Shown: piece by piece, positions 8,001 to 16,093 of the stretch | Numbering within the stretch: position 1 is the stretch's first letter | Layout of the letters: every line of letters begins with the position of its first letter | Assembly (NCBI RefSeq): GCF_001544875.2 | Contig: NZ_FCOA02000048.1 | Span: 1-37,241 of the forward strand | Direction of reading: 5' to 3' | Length of the DNA stretch: 37,241 nucleotides | Source: Caballeronia hypogeia | GTDB taxonomy: Bacteria > Pseudomonadota > Gammaproteobacteria > Burkholderiales > Burkholderiaceae | Program-made: the position numbers and the translations under genes | Notes under the pieces: generated by a model | The model's input: the letters and a program-made list of their open reading frames with translations, nothing else | What the model was told of the DNA's origin: nothing | The model's database searches: none

Positions 8001-8609
8001 AACGCAGCGTACGCGGCGCGTTACGGCCGTTTGGTTGCTGAAGTGCGCGCGAAAGAAGCGTCGCTCGGTGACAGTCAATACGCGCTCACTGAAGCCGTCG
8101 TCCGGAATCTTCACAAGCTGATGGCGTACAAGGACGAGTATGAAGTCGCCCGTCTTTATGCGGATCCGGCGTTCATCGAGAAGGTTCGAGCAAGTTTCGA
8201 AGGCGACTGGAAGATCAAGGTGCATCTCGCGCCGCCTTCCTTGTCGAAGAAGGATGCGCATGGGCATCTGGTGAAGAAGCAGTACGGCCCGTGGATGATG
8301 TCGGCGATGCGCGTTCTGGCGCGGATGAAGTTTTTGCGCGGGACTGCGCTCGATCCGTTCGGGCACACCGAGGAGCGGAAGATGGAGCGCGCGCTGATCG
8401 GCGAGTATGAGGCGCTGGTGAAGGAGCTGATCGGCGGCCTGACGGCGCGAAAGCTTCCGCTTGCGATCGAACTCGCCAGTCTGCCGGATTCAATGCGTGG
8501 TTATGGGCACATCAAGGAAAACAACGTGAAGGCGGCGAAGGTGAAGTGGGAGAAGCTGCTGGCGCGGTGGCGTTCCAATGAGGGCGGTGAGAAGCGGCAA
8601 GTGGCCTGA
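5034..8609 (+). CDS. Indolepyruvate ferredoxin oxidoreductase, fused alpha/beta-type single polypeptide
   Basis: This 1191-residue protein belongs to the fused 2-oxoacid:ferredoxin oxidoreductases that decarboxylate aryl-pyruvates (indolepyruvate, phenylpyruvate) to aryl-acetyl-CoA. The N-terminal pyruvate-oxidoreductase-like domain includes GYRGSPLGGLD. A CSGCPHN motif lies near residue 461. The thiamine-diphosphate site reads GDGTYFHSG with YNDAVAMTGGQ (about 524-565). An iron-sulfur-type Cys cluster, CEGCGDC, lies near 661 with further Cys to about 705. The gamma domain (GVGGTGVVTIG, about 750-940) and a C-terminal extension of the DUF6537 type follow. A GGAGG site sits well before the ATG. 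Next to hppD, and with phenylacetate genes nearby, it probably channels aromatic amino acids to aryl-acetyl-CoA. Exact substrate range is inferred. Confidence 0.93.
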   Translation: MNAPLDAEQRASLEAALKSVTLDDKYTLERGRAYMSGIQALVRLPMLQQERDKAAGLNTAGFISGYRGSPLGGLDQSLWKAKKHLAGHQVVFQPGVNEDLAATAVWGSQQVNLYPSAKHDGVFAMWYGKGPGVDRSGDVFKHGNSAGSSKHGGVLVLAGDDHAAKSSTLAHQSEHIFKACGLPVLFPSNVQEYLDFGLHGWAMSRYSGLWVAMKCVTDVVESSASVDIDPHRTKIILPTDFAMPDGGLNIRWPDPPLVQEARLLDYKWYAALAYVRANKLDRVEIDSPHARFGIMTGGKAYLDVRQALTDLGLDDATCSQIGIRLYKVGCVWPLEAQGAHEFARGLEEILVVEEKRQILEYAIKEELYNWPDAQRPRVYGKFDEKDGAGGEWSVPMGNWLLPAHYELSPAIIAKAIATRLEKFDLPADVRARIAARLAVIDAKEKALARPRVEAERKPWFCSGCPHNTSTNVPEGSRAMAGIGCHYMTVWMDRSTSTFSQMGGEGVAWVGQAPFSNDKHVFANLGDGTYFHSGLLAIRAAIAAKVNITYKILYNDAVAMTGGQPVDGVLTVPQITHQLAAEGASKIVIVTDEPEKYTATTGLAPGIDVHHRDELDDIQRQLREIAGTSILIYDQTCATEKRRRRKRGAFPDPARRVVINEAVCEGCGDCSVKSNCLSVEPLETEYGTKRQINQSTCNKDYSCLNGFCPSFVTVEGGQLKKPKATSVADDAMPPVPAPELPEIARPYGVLVTGVGGTGVVTIGALLGMAAHLEQKGVTVLDVTGLAQKGGAVMSHVQIANRPADIHATRIAMGEADLVIGCDAIVTASNDCGSRMQPDHTRVVVNSAQTPTADFIKNPNWSFPGASAEADIRAAAGKHVALVDANRFAVALMGDAIYTNPFVLGFAWQKGWVPLRHESLVRAIELNAVQVEKNLAAFEWGRRAAHDLAAVTRLAHGTQAQEAPSKVISLHTPKALDALIDKRLDYLAKYQNAAYAARYGRLVAEVRAKEASLGDSQYALTEAVVRNLHKLMAYKDEYEVARLYADPAFIEKVRASFEGDWKIKVHLAPPSLSKKDAHGHLVKKQYGPWMMSAMRVLARMKFLRGTALDPFGHTEERKMERALIGEYEALVKELIGGLTARKLPLAIELASLPDSMRGYGHIKENNVKAAKVKWEKLLARWRSNEGGEKRQVA

Positions 8610-8628
8610 CACGCGTTTCCTGCAACAA

Positions 8629-8660
8629 AAAGGGCGATCCCGGAGGATCGCCCTTTGTCT
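8629..8660. terminator. Bidirectional terminator between the indolepyruvate oxidoreductase and autotransporter genes
   Basis: AAAGGGCGATCC (8629-8640) pairs perfectly with GGATCGCCCTTT (8645-8656) around a CGGA loop. T-rich sequence follows on both strands, fitting two converging genes. Confidence 0.9.
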
Positions 8661-8679
8661 TTTCAGCGCAACCGACCGA

Positions 8680-10987
8680 TCAGAAGTCGTAGGCTACCGA
8701 CGCGCGCGCGCCCGTGTCGCCATATGGCGTGACCGCCAATGCACCGTTCACCAGCAGGCCGCCGTTACGCGCACGGTAGGTCACGCCCAGGCCCAGCGCG
8801 CTGTAGCCCTTATAAGTGCCGACCGACGCCGACACCACCGTGTGTCCCGGCTCGCGCGGCGTGAACAGCGGCATCGCCATGGCTGCCGCGACGCCGGCGA
8901 ACGAGCTGCGCTGCAGCGACGTCATGCTCGACCCGAAATCGTTGCGCATCGCATTCATCTGGTTCATGTTGACCGCGTCCGTGCCACCGGTGCCCGGTGC
9001 CACATTGGTCACGCGACGTTCGTTGCCAGCGGAGCCGACCGATACCGTGTTGTCCTGATCTGCGACCGAGTTCGAGCCTAGCGCGATGGCGTTATTGCCT
9101 TTCGCCGACGCATTCGCACCGAGCGCGATCGAGTTATTGCCCGCAGCCACGGTTCCCGCGCCAATGGCGATCGCATCCGTTCCGCTCGCCACGGGACGCG
9201 GCGCGCTCGACGAATTGACGGCCACGTAACCCACGCCAGCCTGCTGATAGCCGTCGACGATGCCGGCGTACTTGTCCAGCTTCGTGTTGGTGGCGAAGAG
9301 CTGGCCGCCGTTGACGGCGTCCGTGCTCGTGGCGGAGAGTTCGGCGTTCTTCACGTTGGTCAGTTGCACCGGCGCCGGCGCCGAACCGCCCGCTGCGGCT
9401 TCGCCGCCGAGCGTCACCTTCTTGTGATCGGTCGAGTCATACGCGACAGCGTTGTTCGCCACCGCCGTCACGTCCGCCAGGCCGCCTTGCAGCGTGGCGA
9501 TATCGGAAGTGTTCTTCGTCACGCGACCATCGAGATTTTCGATTGCTGCGCCGACGTTGTTCACCGTGGTGCCGCCGACCGTGTAGGCGGGCGCGGTCAC
9601 CACGCCGTTCGCATCGACGCCCGCACCGCCGCCAAGCGCCGCAGCGGTTGCCGCCGATGCCGCGTAGAGTTGCGAACCGTTGATCGCGTCGGTGCTCGTG
9701 GCGTTCACCGCGCCGTTCGCGACGCCGGTCACCACGCGCGAACCCGATGTGCCCGCGACATTGATGGATGCGCCATCCGTCGCCGCGCCGATGGTCAGGT
9801 TGCGCGTCGTCAGATCCTGGCGCACGAGGCCGACCTGACCGGTTTCGACATCGTTCGTCCAGTTGTTGACCGTGGTCGAGAGGTTGCTGATGTCCGTCGT
9901 GTTCTTCGCGACCGCCTGATTCGTCGCATAGAGCTGCGCGCCGTTGACGGCGTCGGAACTCGTCGCGGTGAGCGCGCCAGCCTTCACGTTGGTCAGTTGC
10001 ACCGGCGTGCCCGGTTTGCCGAACGTGACGACGTCATGCTTGGCCGAGTCGTACATGACCGCGTCGCTTGCGAGACCGGCCATGCTCTGCTGCACGGCGT
10101 ACAGCTGGGCACCGTTGACGGCGTCCGTGCTCGAATCGTTGAGCGCGGCGGCCTTTACGTTAGTCACCTGGACCGGCGTGCCGGTGTTGCCCAGCGAAAT
10201 CAGATCGTGGTTGGACGAGTCGTACTTCACCGCGCTGTCCGAAAGCGCAGTCAGATTCTGGTTCGTCGTGTAAAGCTGCGAGCCGTTCACCGCGTCCGTG
10301 CTCGAACCATTGAGCGCGGCGGCCTTCATTGGCGACGACATACCTGGTGTGGTCCTGCAACTGGGTGACCGATGTGTTGAGCGTACTGACATTCGTGTTG
10401 GTCGCGTTGAGCTGCGAGCCATTGACCGCGTCGGTGCTCGAATCGCTGAGCGCTGCACCGCCATCGGCACTCGCCTGCGGGCCGATGGCCGTCGAGTTCG
10501 GGGCCGTTGCCGACGAATCCGCCGCTGTCGAGTTCGTGTGGAAGTACTCGATCCCGCTAACGGCCGCGACTTGCGCGTTGGTCGCGTTCAGTTGCGAGCC
10601 GAGCTTGAGGCCCGTGCTCTTCAAACGGGCGATGGTTGCCGCATCGGTGTCTTGCACGCCTTCCGCCATATTGACGATCTGGCTCTGTTGCGCCGAGCTG
10701 CCGACCGACACGGTATTCGCCTGGTTCGCCACCGAATTCGCCCCTGGCGCGACCGTGTTGGCCGCCGTCGCGTTGGCACCGTTTCCGACCGCGATAGCGG
10801 TATCGAGGCCGTTTTCGTTTCCGCCGTTCGCGGTATAGGCCTGCGCCGGCGACGCTGCGCCAACTGCACAGAAAGCAGCGATCGCACCCAGGATCACCTT
10901 CGATTTGCTATTCGACTTTGCCGTTTCCGGAACGACAACCCATGCTCCTGTTTCGACATTCCTGACGACTCGATAAGTCTTGTTCAT
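8680..10987 (-). pseudogene. YadA-like trimeric autotransporter adhesin, interrupted by a 2-bp frameshift
   Basis: Restoring two bases would give about 769 residues. The N-terminus is an extended signal peptide (ESPR: MNKTYRVVRN, then a hydrophobic core ending SPAQA). A YadA-type head follows (NTVSVGS and similar), then a stalk with repeated necks of the form SSTDAVNGSQLY and a C-terminal YadA anchor (NMNQMNAMRND, four beta-strands, terminal Phe). The reading frame breaks at about 10328: the broken copy reads CCTTCATTGG on the plus strand where sister repeats read CCTTCACGTTGG, so CG is missing. The N-terminal frame then runs on for about 55 unrelated residues to a stop near 10160, so no anchored adhesin would be made. 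Everything else looks intact, suggesting a recent mutation, a reversible switch or a sequence error. Confidence 0.9.
9901..10329 (-). repeat. 171-bp (57-residue) tandem stalk repeats in the autotransporter gene
   Basis: The neck motif TDAVNG recurs at exact 171-base spacing (start of the CCGTT block at 9941, 10112 and 10283). One unit runs 10173-10003 and encodes a block from VQVTNVKAAAL to FGKPGTP. The unit before it (10329-10174) is the one carrying the frameshift lesion, and the third (from 10002) diverges after about 34 residues. Further single necks occur near 9310, 9675 and 10420. Confidence 0.8.
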
Positions 10988-11058
10988 TTCCGCAGATTCC
11001 TGATGGCGAGAAGCCAGATAAGGCTGCGGATTTTCAGCGAGTTTCTGCCAGGACTGAT

Positions 11059-11086
11059 GTCATAGTTTGTCGCTCAAAAATGTCAC
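11059..11086 (-). promoter_or_regulatory. Sigma-70-type promoter of the autotransporter gene
   Basis: On the minus strand GTGACA (11086-11081) and TATGAC (11064-11059) are separated by 16 bases and preceded by an A+T-rich stretch. It lies about 70 bases before the autotransporter start, so the promoter looks intact despite the coding lesion. Confidence 0.5.
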
Positions 11087-11167
11087 GAAATTTGATTTTG
11101 CTTTGAGCCCAGTGCGTGTGTAGGCCCGACACGAGCCGAATCGTTGACTCCTTTCGTGCCCTCTTCA

Positions 11168-11213
11168 CGAAAAAAAGGCGATGACCACCTTTCCGGGTGA
11201 TCACCGCCTTTTC
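11168..11213 (-). terminator. Terminator after maeB
   Basis: Read on the minus strand, AAAAGGCGGTGATCACC pairs with GGTGGTCATCGCCTTTT with two G-U pairs and is followed by a run of T. The G-U pairs become mismatches in the plus-strand transcript, so it is oriented for maeB. Confidence 0.85.
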
Positions 11214-11248
11214 CCACAGCGGCGCAAGCGCGCCGAGCCGCAATAGCG

Positions 11249-13525
11249 TTACTTGTTCCCCACAGCCGCTCCAGCCGAAGCCACCGCCGTCATGTTGATG
11301 ATCCGCCGCACGGTCGCTGCCGGCGTCAGAATATGCACGGGCTTCGCAGCACCGAGGAGGAACGGCCCGACCGTCACGCCCTCGCCGCTCACCATCTTGA
11401 GCAGGTTGTACGTGATGTTCGCCGCTTCCACGTTCGGCATGATCAGCAGATTCGCCTCGCCGTGCAGCGTCGTGCCGGGGAACGCCGCCTTGCGCACCGC
11501 TTCGGACAACGCCGCGTCGCCATGCATCTCACCGTCGATTTCCAGATTCGGCGCGCGCTCCGCGATCAGCTTGCGCGCCTCGGCCATACGCTGGCTCGAC
11601 GCGCTCGCCACGCTGCCGAAGTTCGAATTCGACAGCAGCGCCACCTTCGGCTGAACCCCGAAGCGCTCGATCTCACGCGCCGCGAGAATCGTCATGTCGG
11701 CGAGCTGCTCGGGCGTCGGCGTCTCGTTCACGTAGGTATCGCTGATGAACAGATTGCGTCCCTGCAGCATCAGCAGATTCATCGCCGCGAAGTTCTTAAC
11801 GCCCGGCGCCTTGCCGAGCACCTGCTCGATGAACTTCAGGTGATCCTGATACGTGTCGATGAGACCGCAGATCATGCCGTCGGCGTCGCCCGTGTGGACC
11901 AGAATCGCGCCGATCAGCGTGTTGAACTTGCGCAACGCGGCCTTCGCGCCTTCCGGCGTCACGCCCTGACGCGCGGCGATCTCGTGATACGCCTGCCAGC
12001 TCTTCTGGTAGCGCGGATCGTCTTCCGGATTCACGATCTCGAAATCGACGCCCGGCTTGAGCTTCGAGCCCATCTTCTGCAGACGCATCTCGACCACCGC
12101 CGGACGGCCGATGATGATCGGCTTCGCGATCTTCTCCAGCAGCACGAATTGCGCGGCGCGCAGCACGCGCTCGTCCTCGCCTTCCGCGAACGCGATGCGC
12201 GCCGGCGCCGACTTGGCCGTCGCGAACACCGGGCGCATCACCATGCCGGTGCGATACACGGTCGCGCCCAGCGTCTCGCGATACGCATCCATGTCCTTGA
12301 TCGGACGCGTCGCCACGCCCGAATCCATCGCGGCCTGCGCGACAGCCGGCGCGATCTTGATGATCAGACGCGGATCGAAAGGCTTCGGAATCAGATATTC
12401 CGGACCGAATTCAAGCGAATGGCCTTCATAGGCCTTCGCGACTTCATCGCCCTGATCGGTTTCTTCCGCGAGTTCCGCGATCGCGCGCACGCACGCGAGC
12501 TTCATTTCTTCCGTGATGGTCGTCGCGCCCACGTCCAGCGCGCCGCGGAAGATGAACGGGAAGCACAGCACGTTGTTCACCTGATTCGGATAGTCCGAAC
12601 GGCCCGTCGCGACGATACAGTCCGGGCGCACGCGCTTCGCCTCTTCCGGACGGATCTCCGGCTCCGGATTCGCGAGCGCGAGAATCAGCGGCTTGTCGGC
12701 CATCGTCTGGACCATTTCGGCCTTGAGCACGCCCGCGCTCGAACAGCCGAGGAACACGTCGCAGCCGTGCATGGCATCGGCGAGCGTGCGGGCATCGGTG
12801 CTCGCCTGATAGCGTTCCTTCGAGGCATCGAGATTGCCGCGGCCTTCGTAGATCACGCCCTTCGAATCGATCACGAGCGTGTTCGACTTCTTCAAGCCCA
12901 GATGGACGAGCAAGTCCAGACACGCGATCGCGGCCGCGCCCGCGCCGGAGCAGACGAGTTTCACTTCGTCCAGCTTCTTGCCGACGACTTTCAGGCCATT
13001 GAGAATCGCCGCCGACGCGATGATCGCCGTTCCGTGCTGATCGTCATGGAAAACGGGAATCTTCATGCGCTCGCGCAGCTTCTTTTCGATATAGAAGCAT
13101 TCCGGCGCCTTGATGTCTTCGAGATTGATGCCGCCGAGCGTCGGTTCGAGCATCGCGATCGCTTCGACGAGCTTGTCCGGATCGGTTTCGGCCAGTTCGA
13201 TATCGAACACGTCGATGCCCGCGAACTTCTTGAACAGACAGCCCTTGCCCTCCATGACCGGCTTCGCGGCGAGCGGGCCGATGTTGCCGAGACCCAGCAC
13301 GGCCGTGCCGTTCGTCACGACGCCGACGAGATTCGCGCGCGAGGTGTACTTCTGCGCGTCGAGCGGTTCGTCGTAAATCGCCATGCACGCGGCGGCGACG
13401 CCCGGCGAATACGCGAGCGAGAGATCGAGCTGGTTGGAGAGCGGTTTGGTCGGCGTGACGGAAATCTTGCCGGGACGGGGATTCTGGTGATACGCGAGGG
13501 CGCTTTGCTTCAGTTGTTCGTCCAT
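11249..13525 (-). CDS. maeB: NADP-dependent malic enzyme with C-terminal phosphotransacetylase-like domain
   Basis: This 758-residue protein oxidatively decarboxylates malate to pyruvate, supplying NADPH. The N-terminal malic domain shows Tyr39 (SLAYSPGVA), Lys94 (KPVMEGKG) and the metal/catalytic HDDQHGTA at 160-167. The nucleotide-binding domain follows (about 165-400, CSGAGAAAIACL). The C-terminal half (about 425-755) is a phosphate acetyl/butyryltransferase-like domain, ending in the HILTPAATVRRIINMT segment; in MaeB enzymes this part is regulatory (acetyl-CoA sensing) and not catalytic. The architecture and length match the large MaeB class. It is monocistronic with its own terminator. 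Confidence 0.97.
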   Translation of the reverse strand: MDEQLKQSALAYHQNPRPGKISVTPTKPLSNQLDLSLAYSPGVAAACMAIYDEPLDAQKYTSRANLVGVVTNGTAVLGLGNIGPLAAKPVMEGKGCLFKKFAGIDVFDIELAETDPDKLVEAIAMLEPTLGGINLEDIKAPECFYIEKKLRERMKIPVFHDDQHGTAIIASAAILNGLKVVGKKLDEVKLVCSGAGAAAIACLDLLVHLGLKKSNTLVIDSKGVIYEGRGNLDASKERYQASTDARTLADAMHGCDVFLGCSSAGVLKAEMVQTMADKPLILALANPEPEIRPEEAKRVRPDCIVATGRSDYPNQVNNVLCFPFIFRGALDVGATTITEEMKLACVRAIAELAEETDQGDEVAKAYEGHSLEFGPEYLIPKPFDPRLIIKIAPAVAQAAMDSGVATRPIKDMDAYRETLGATVYRTGMVMRPVFATAKSAPARIAFAEGEDERVLRAAQFVLLEKIAKPIIIGRPAVVEMRLQKMGSKLKPGVDFEIVNPEDDPRYQKSWQAYHEIAARQGVTPEGAKAALRKFNTLIGAILVHTGDADGMICGLIDTYQDHLKFIEQVLGKAPGVKNFAAMNLLMLQGRNLFISDTYVNETPTPEQLADMTILAAREIERFGVQPKVALLSNSNFGSVASASSQRMAEARKLIAERAPNLEIDGEMHGDAALSEAVRKAAFPGTTLHGEANLLIMPNVEAANITYNLLKMVSGEGVTVGPFLLGAAKPVHILTPAATVRRIINMTAVASAGAAVGNK

Positions 13526-13797
13526 GATTGACCTGAGACGTTTAGACGTTTGGGAATTATTTGAACAGGGTTCACACTACCGTCGACCGTGCTGCAATGA
13601 ATGCGGGAATGTGAATCGATGGACCAAGTTCTACTCGACGCGCCGGATAGACGCAGCGTGCCGCTCGCCAAGGATGGAGCGAGCGGACGGAGCATTGTTC
13701 TTTTTTGGGACAATCAGTGTACACCGCGCGCCCGAGATGACGCGATGCAACGTTTCAGTGCATCCGGACGGCATTCATCCGATGAACCTGTGCGATC

Positions 13798-15051
13798 TCA
13801 CTCGAGTTCGGCGCCGCGTTTTTCGGGAATCAGGAAGAGCGTCGCGATGACGTCGAGCAGATAGATCGACGCAAGGAATGCAAGCGCGAGGGCGAAGGAA
13901 TAGCGCGCCGCGAGCGCGCCTACCGCCACCGGTCCCAGCCCGCCGACCGCGCGCCCTATATTGAAGAGCACGTTCTGCGCGGTGGCGCGCGCTTCGGTCG
14001 GATAGATCTCGGAGATGAGCGCGCCGTAGCCGCCGAGCATGCCGTTGACGAACACGCCCATCACCGCGCCGCCGATTAGCAGCGCGGCCGGCGAGCTCAG
14101 GTTCGAGTAGACGAAAACCATCGCGACGGCGCCGAACTGGTAGACGAGAAACGTCGGCTTGCGCCCGAAGCGATCCGCCGCGACGCCGAACAGCCAGATG
14201 CCTGCGGCCATGCCGAGCACGGTCGCCGCGGTCCAGAGCCCGGATTTCGTAAGCGAATAGCCGAACGTTTTCGACAGATAGCTGGGCAGCCAGATCATCA
14301 GCCCGTAGTAGCCGAAGTTCTGCACGGAGCACAGGATGATCACGCCCAGGCTTGCGCGCGCGGTGCGGGCGTCGTCGAAGAGACGTTTGAGCGGCAGCTT
14401 GCGGGTGGCCGGTTCGGTGTTCGCCACGGCCGCGCGGCGTTCGGTGAACAGCACCGGTTCCTCGACATGCCGCCGCACGAAAAACGATACGACCGCCGGG
14501 AGCAGTCCGACCGCGAACATGCCGCGCCAGCCGATCACCGGCAGCAGCAACGGCGTAATAAGCGCAGCGGCGAGCACGCCCGCCTGCCAGCCAATCCCGA
14601 CATACGACGAAACCCGCGCGCGCAGCCGCGCGGGCCAGGCCTCCGCGACCAGCGCCATGCCGATGCCGAATTCGCCGCCGAGCCCGATCCCGGCGATCGT
14701 GCGGTAGATCAGCAGATCGCCGTAGCCGCGCGAAAACGCGCACAGGCCGGTGAAGACGGCGAACAGAAGGATGGTCCAGGTCAGCACGCGCACCCGGCCG
14801 AAGTAGTCGGACAGCATGCCGAACACGACGCCACCCGCGACCGCGCCCGCGAGCGTCCAGGTGACGAGCGCGCCGGATTGCGCCGGCGTGAGGTGCAGGT
14901 CGGCGGCGATCGCGGGCAGCATGAAGCCGAGGATCAGCAGGTCGAAGCCGTCCATCGCATAGCCGAGCGCGGACGCGACAAGCGCGTGCAGCGCGTGACG
15001 GGAAACGGTGGTGGAATCGTCGGTGGGGGTGGAGCGGGAAGCGGGTGTCAT
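13798..15051 (-). CDS. MFS transporter (SHS/AAHS-like)
   Basis: This is a 417-residue inner-membrane permease with about 12 predicted hydrophobic segments. The first helix contains GYAMDGFDLLILGFML, a signature shared by aromatic-acid and sialate/lactate-type proton symporters. The loop 2-3 motif is DYFGRVRV, and GIGLGGEFGIGM lies in helix 4 with the WPARLRAR loop following. The central cytoplasmic loop (about residues 195-235) is polar and basic. The substrate cannot be fixed; an organic or aromatic acid is likely from the family. The gene stands alone between maeB and pyrE, divergent from pyrE. No clear terminator was seen at its 3' end. Confidence 0.85.
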   Translation of the reverse strand: MTPASRSTPTDDSTTVSRHALHALVASALGYAMDGFDLLILGFMLPAIAADLHLTPAQSGALVTWTLAGAVAGGVVFGMLSDYFGRVRVLTWTILLFAVFTGLCAFSRGYGDLLIYRTIAGIGLGGEFGIGMALVAEAWPARLRARVSSYVGIGWQAGVLAAALITPLLLPVIGWRGMFAVGLLPAVVSFFVRRHVEEPVLFTERRAAVANTEPATRKLPLKRLFDDARTARASLGVIILCSVQNFGYYGLMIWLPSYLSKTFGYSLTKSGLWTAATVLGMAAGIWLFGVAADRFGRKPTFLVYQFGAVAMVFVYSNLSSPAALLIGGAVMGVFVNGMLGGYGALISEIYPTEARATAQNVLFNIGRAVGGLGPVAVGALAARYSFALALAFLASIYLLDVIATLFLIPEKRGAELE

Positions 15052-15124
15052 CGGTAAATGGTGAAAAATGCGACAGCGGCGCGAGTTTACGCGTCTTCAC
15101 ACATTCAAAACAATCCCGCGCGCA

Positions 15125-15153
15125 TCGACCGGGCACGTCGCCTCGGGTAAAAT
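15125..15153 (+). promoter_or_regulatory. Candidate pyrE promoter
   Basis: TCGACC (15125-15130) and TAAAAT (15148-15153) are 17 bases apart, matching the sigma-70 -35 and -10 elements at four and five positions. A potential hairpin, GGGAC (15172-15176) with GTCCC (15200-15204), lies in the early leader; the pyrE ATG is about 170 bases beyond the expected start site. Confidence 0.5.
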
Positions 15154-15332
15154 AGCGGGCTCGCTGTGCATGGGACGGCACTAAGCGCTGAAGCGCCAAG
15201 TCCCGTCGACACGCGCGCAGGAAACGCGAAAGAAGGTCCGTACGACCGCCCTTTCCGCGTCCCATCATGCGCCTGGCCCCTCGCGGCCGTCCCCGCTTCT
15301 CCAAGCGCCATCTCAAGTCCAAGGATTCGCCC

Positions 15333-16019
15333 ATGACAGGCTTCGATCGCCAGACGATCTCCGACACCACCGCCAAGATGCTCCTCGAAGTCCAGGCGGT
15401 GCACTTCAACGCGGAAAAACCGTACATCTTCACGTCCGGCTGGGCGAGCCCGGTGTATATCGACTGCCGCAAGCTGATTTCCTACCCGCGCGTGCGCCGC
15501 GGCCTGATGGAAATGGCCGAAGCAACCATTCTTCGCGACGTCGGCTATGAGCAGATCGACGCGGTCGCCGGCGGCGAGACGGCAGGCATTCCGTTCGCGG
15601 CATGGATCGCCGACCGCCTGATGGTGCCGATGCAATACGTGCGAAAGAAGCCGAAGGGTTTCGGCCGCAACGCGCAGATCGAAGGCCTCCTGACCGAGGG
15701 CCAGCGCGTGCTGCTCGTCGAAGACCTGACGACCGACAGCCGCAGCAAGATCAACTTCATCAACGCGCTGCGCACCGCGGGCGCGACGGTGAACCACTGC
15801 TTCGTGCTGTTCCACTACAACATCTTCAAGGAGAGCGTGTCGGTGTTGAAGGACATCGACGTCGACTTGCACGCGCTCGCCACGTGGTGGGACGTGCTGC
15901 GCGTCGCGAAGGAACAGGGCTACTTCGAGACGAAAACGCTCGATGAAGTCGAGAAATTCCTGCACGCACCCGCTGAATGGTCGGCCGCGCACGGCGGTGC
16001 TACTGCCGCACCGCAATAA
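15333..16019 (+). CDS. pyrE: Orotate phosphoribosyltransferase
   Basis: PyrE joins orotate to PRPP to form OMP in de novo pyrimidine synthesis. The 228-residue product carries the orotate-loop residues (FTSGWASPVYIDCRK, residues 33-47) and the PRPP motif VLLVEDLTTDSRSK (about 126-139). The start at MTGFDRQ was chosen because homologues begin there; an in-frame ATG 66 bases upstream adds only a basic, unconserved stretch. The C-terminus is slightly extended with Ala/Gly-rich residues. It has a promoter-like element and a strong terminator of its own. Confidence 0.96.
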   Translation: MTGFDRQTISDTTAKMLLEVQAVHFNAEKPYIFTSGWASPVYIDCRKLISYPRVRRGLMEMAEATILRDVGYEQIDAVAGGETAGIPFAAWIADRLMVPMQYVRKKPKGFGRNAQIEGLLTEGQRVLLVEDLTTDSRSKINFINALRTAGATVNHCFVLFHYNIFKESVSVLKDIDVDLHALATWWDVLRVAKEQGYFETKTLDEVEKFLHAPAEWSAAHGGATAAPQ

Positions 16020-16041
16020 TCATTGGCATTTCTGCAAGATT

Positions 16042-16076
16042 AAAAAAAGCCGCTGAATCAAGCGGCTTTTTTATTT
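16042..16076. terminator. Bidirectional terminator between pyrE and the RcsB-like gene
   Basis: AAAAAAGCCGCT (16043-16054) pairs with AGCGGCTTTTTT (16061-16072) around GAATCA. A and T runs on both sides suit termination of both converging genes. Confidence 0.93.
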
Positions 16077-16093
16077 TAAAGTGACAAAAAAGG

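Noticed and set aside
5529..8366. A very long open frame antisense to the indolepyruvate oxidoreductase gene
   Set aside because: Its composition is Arg/His-rich and has no domain, signal or RBS. It is a by-product of high third-position G+C in the real gene.
9364..10368. Plus-strand frame opposite the autotransporter gene
   Set aside because: Arg/Val-rich repetitive product that only mirrors the adhesin repeats.
11333..13531. Long plus-strand open frame opposite maeB
   Set aside because: Arg/His/Asp-rich product without motifs, fully overlapped by a well-supported malic enzyme. Treated as a mirror frame.
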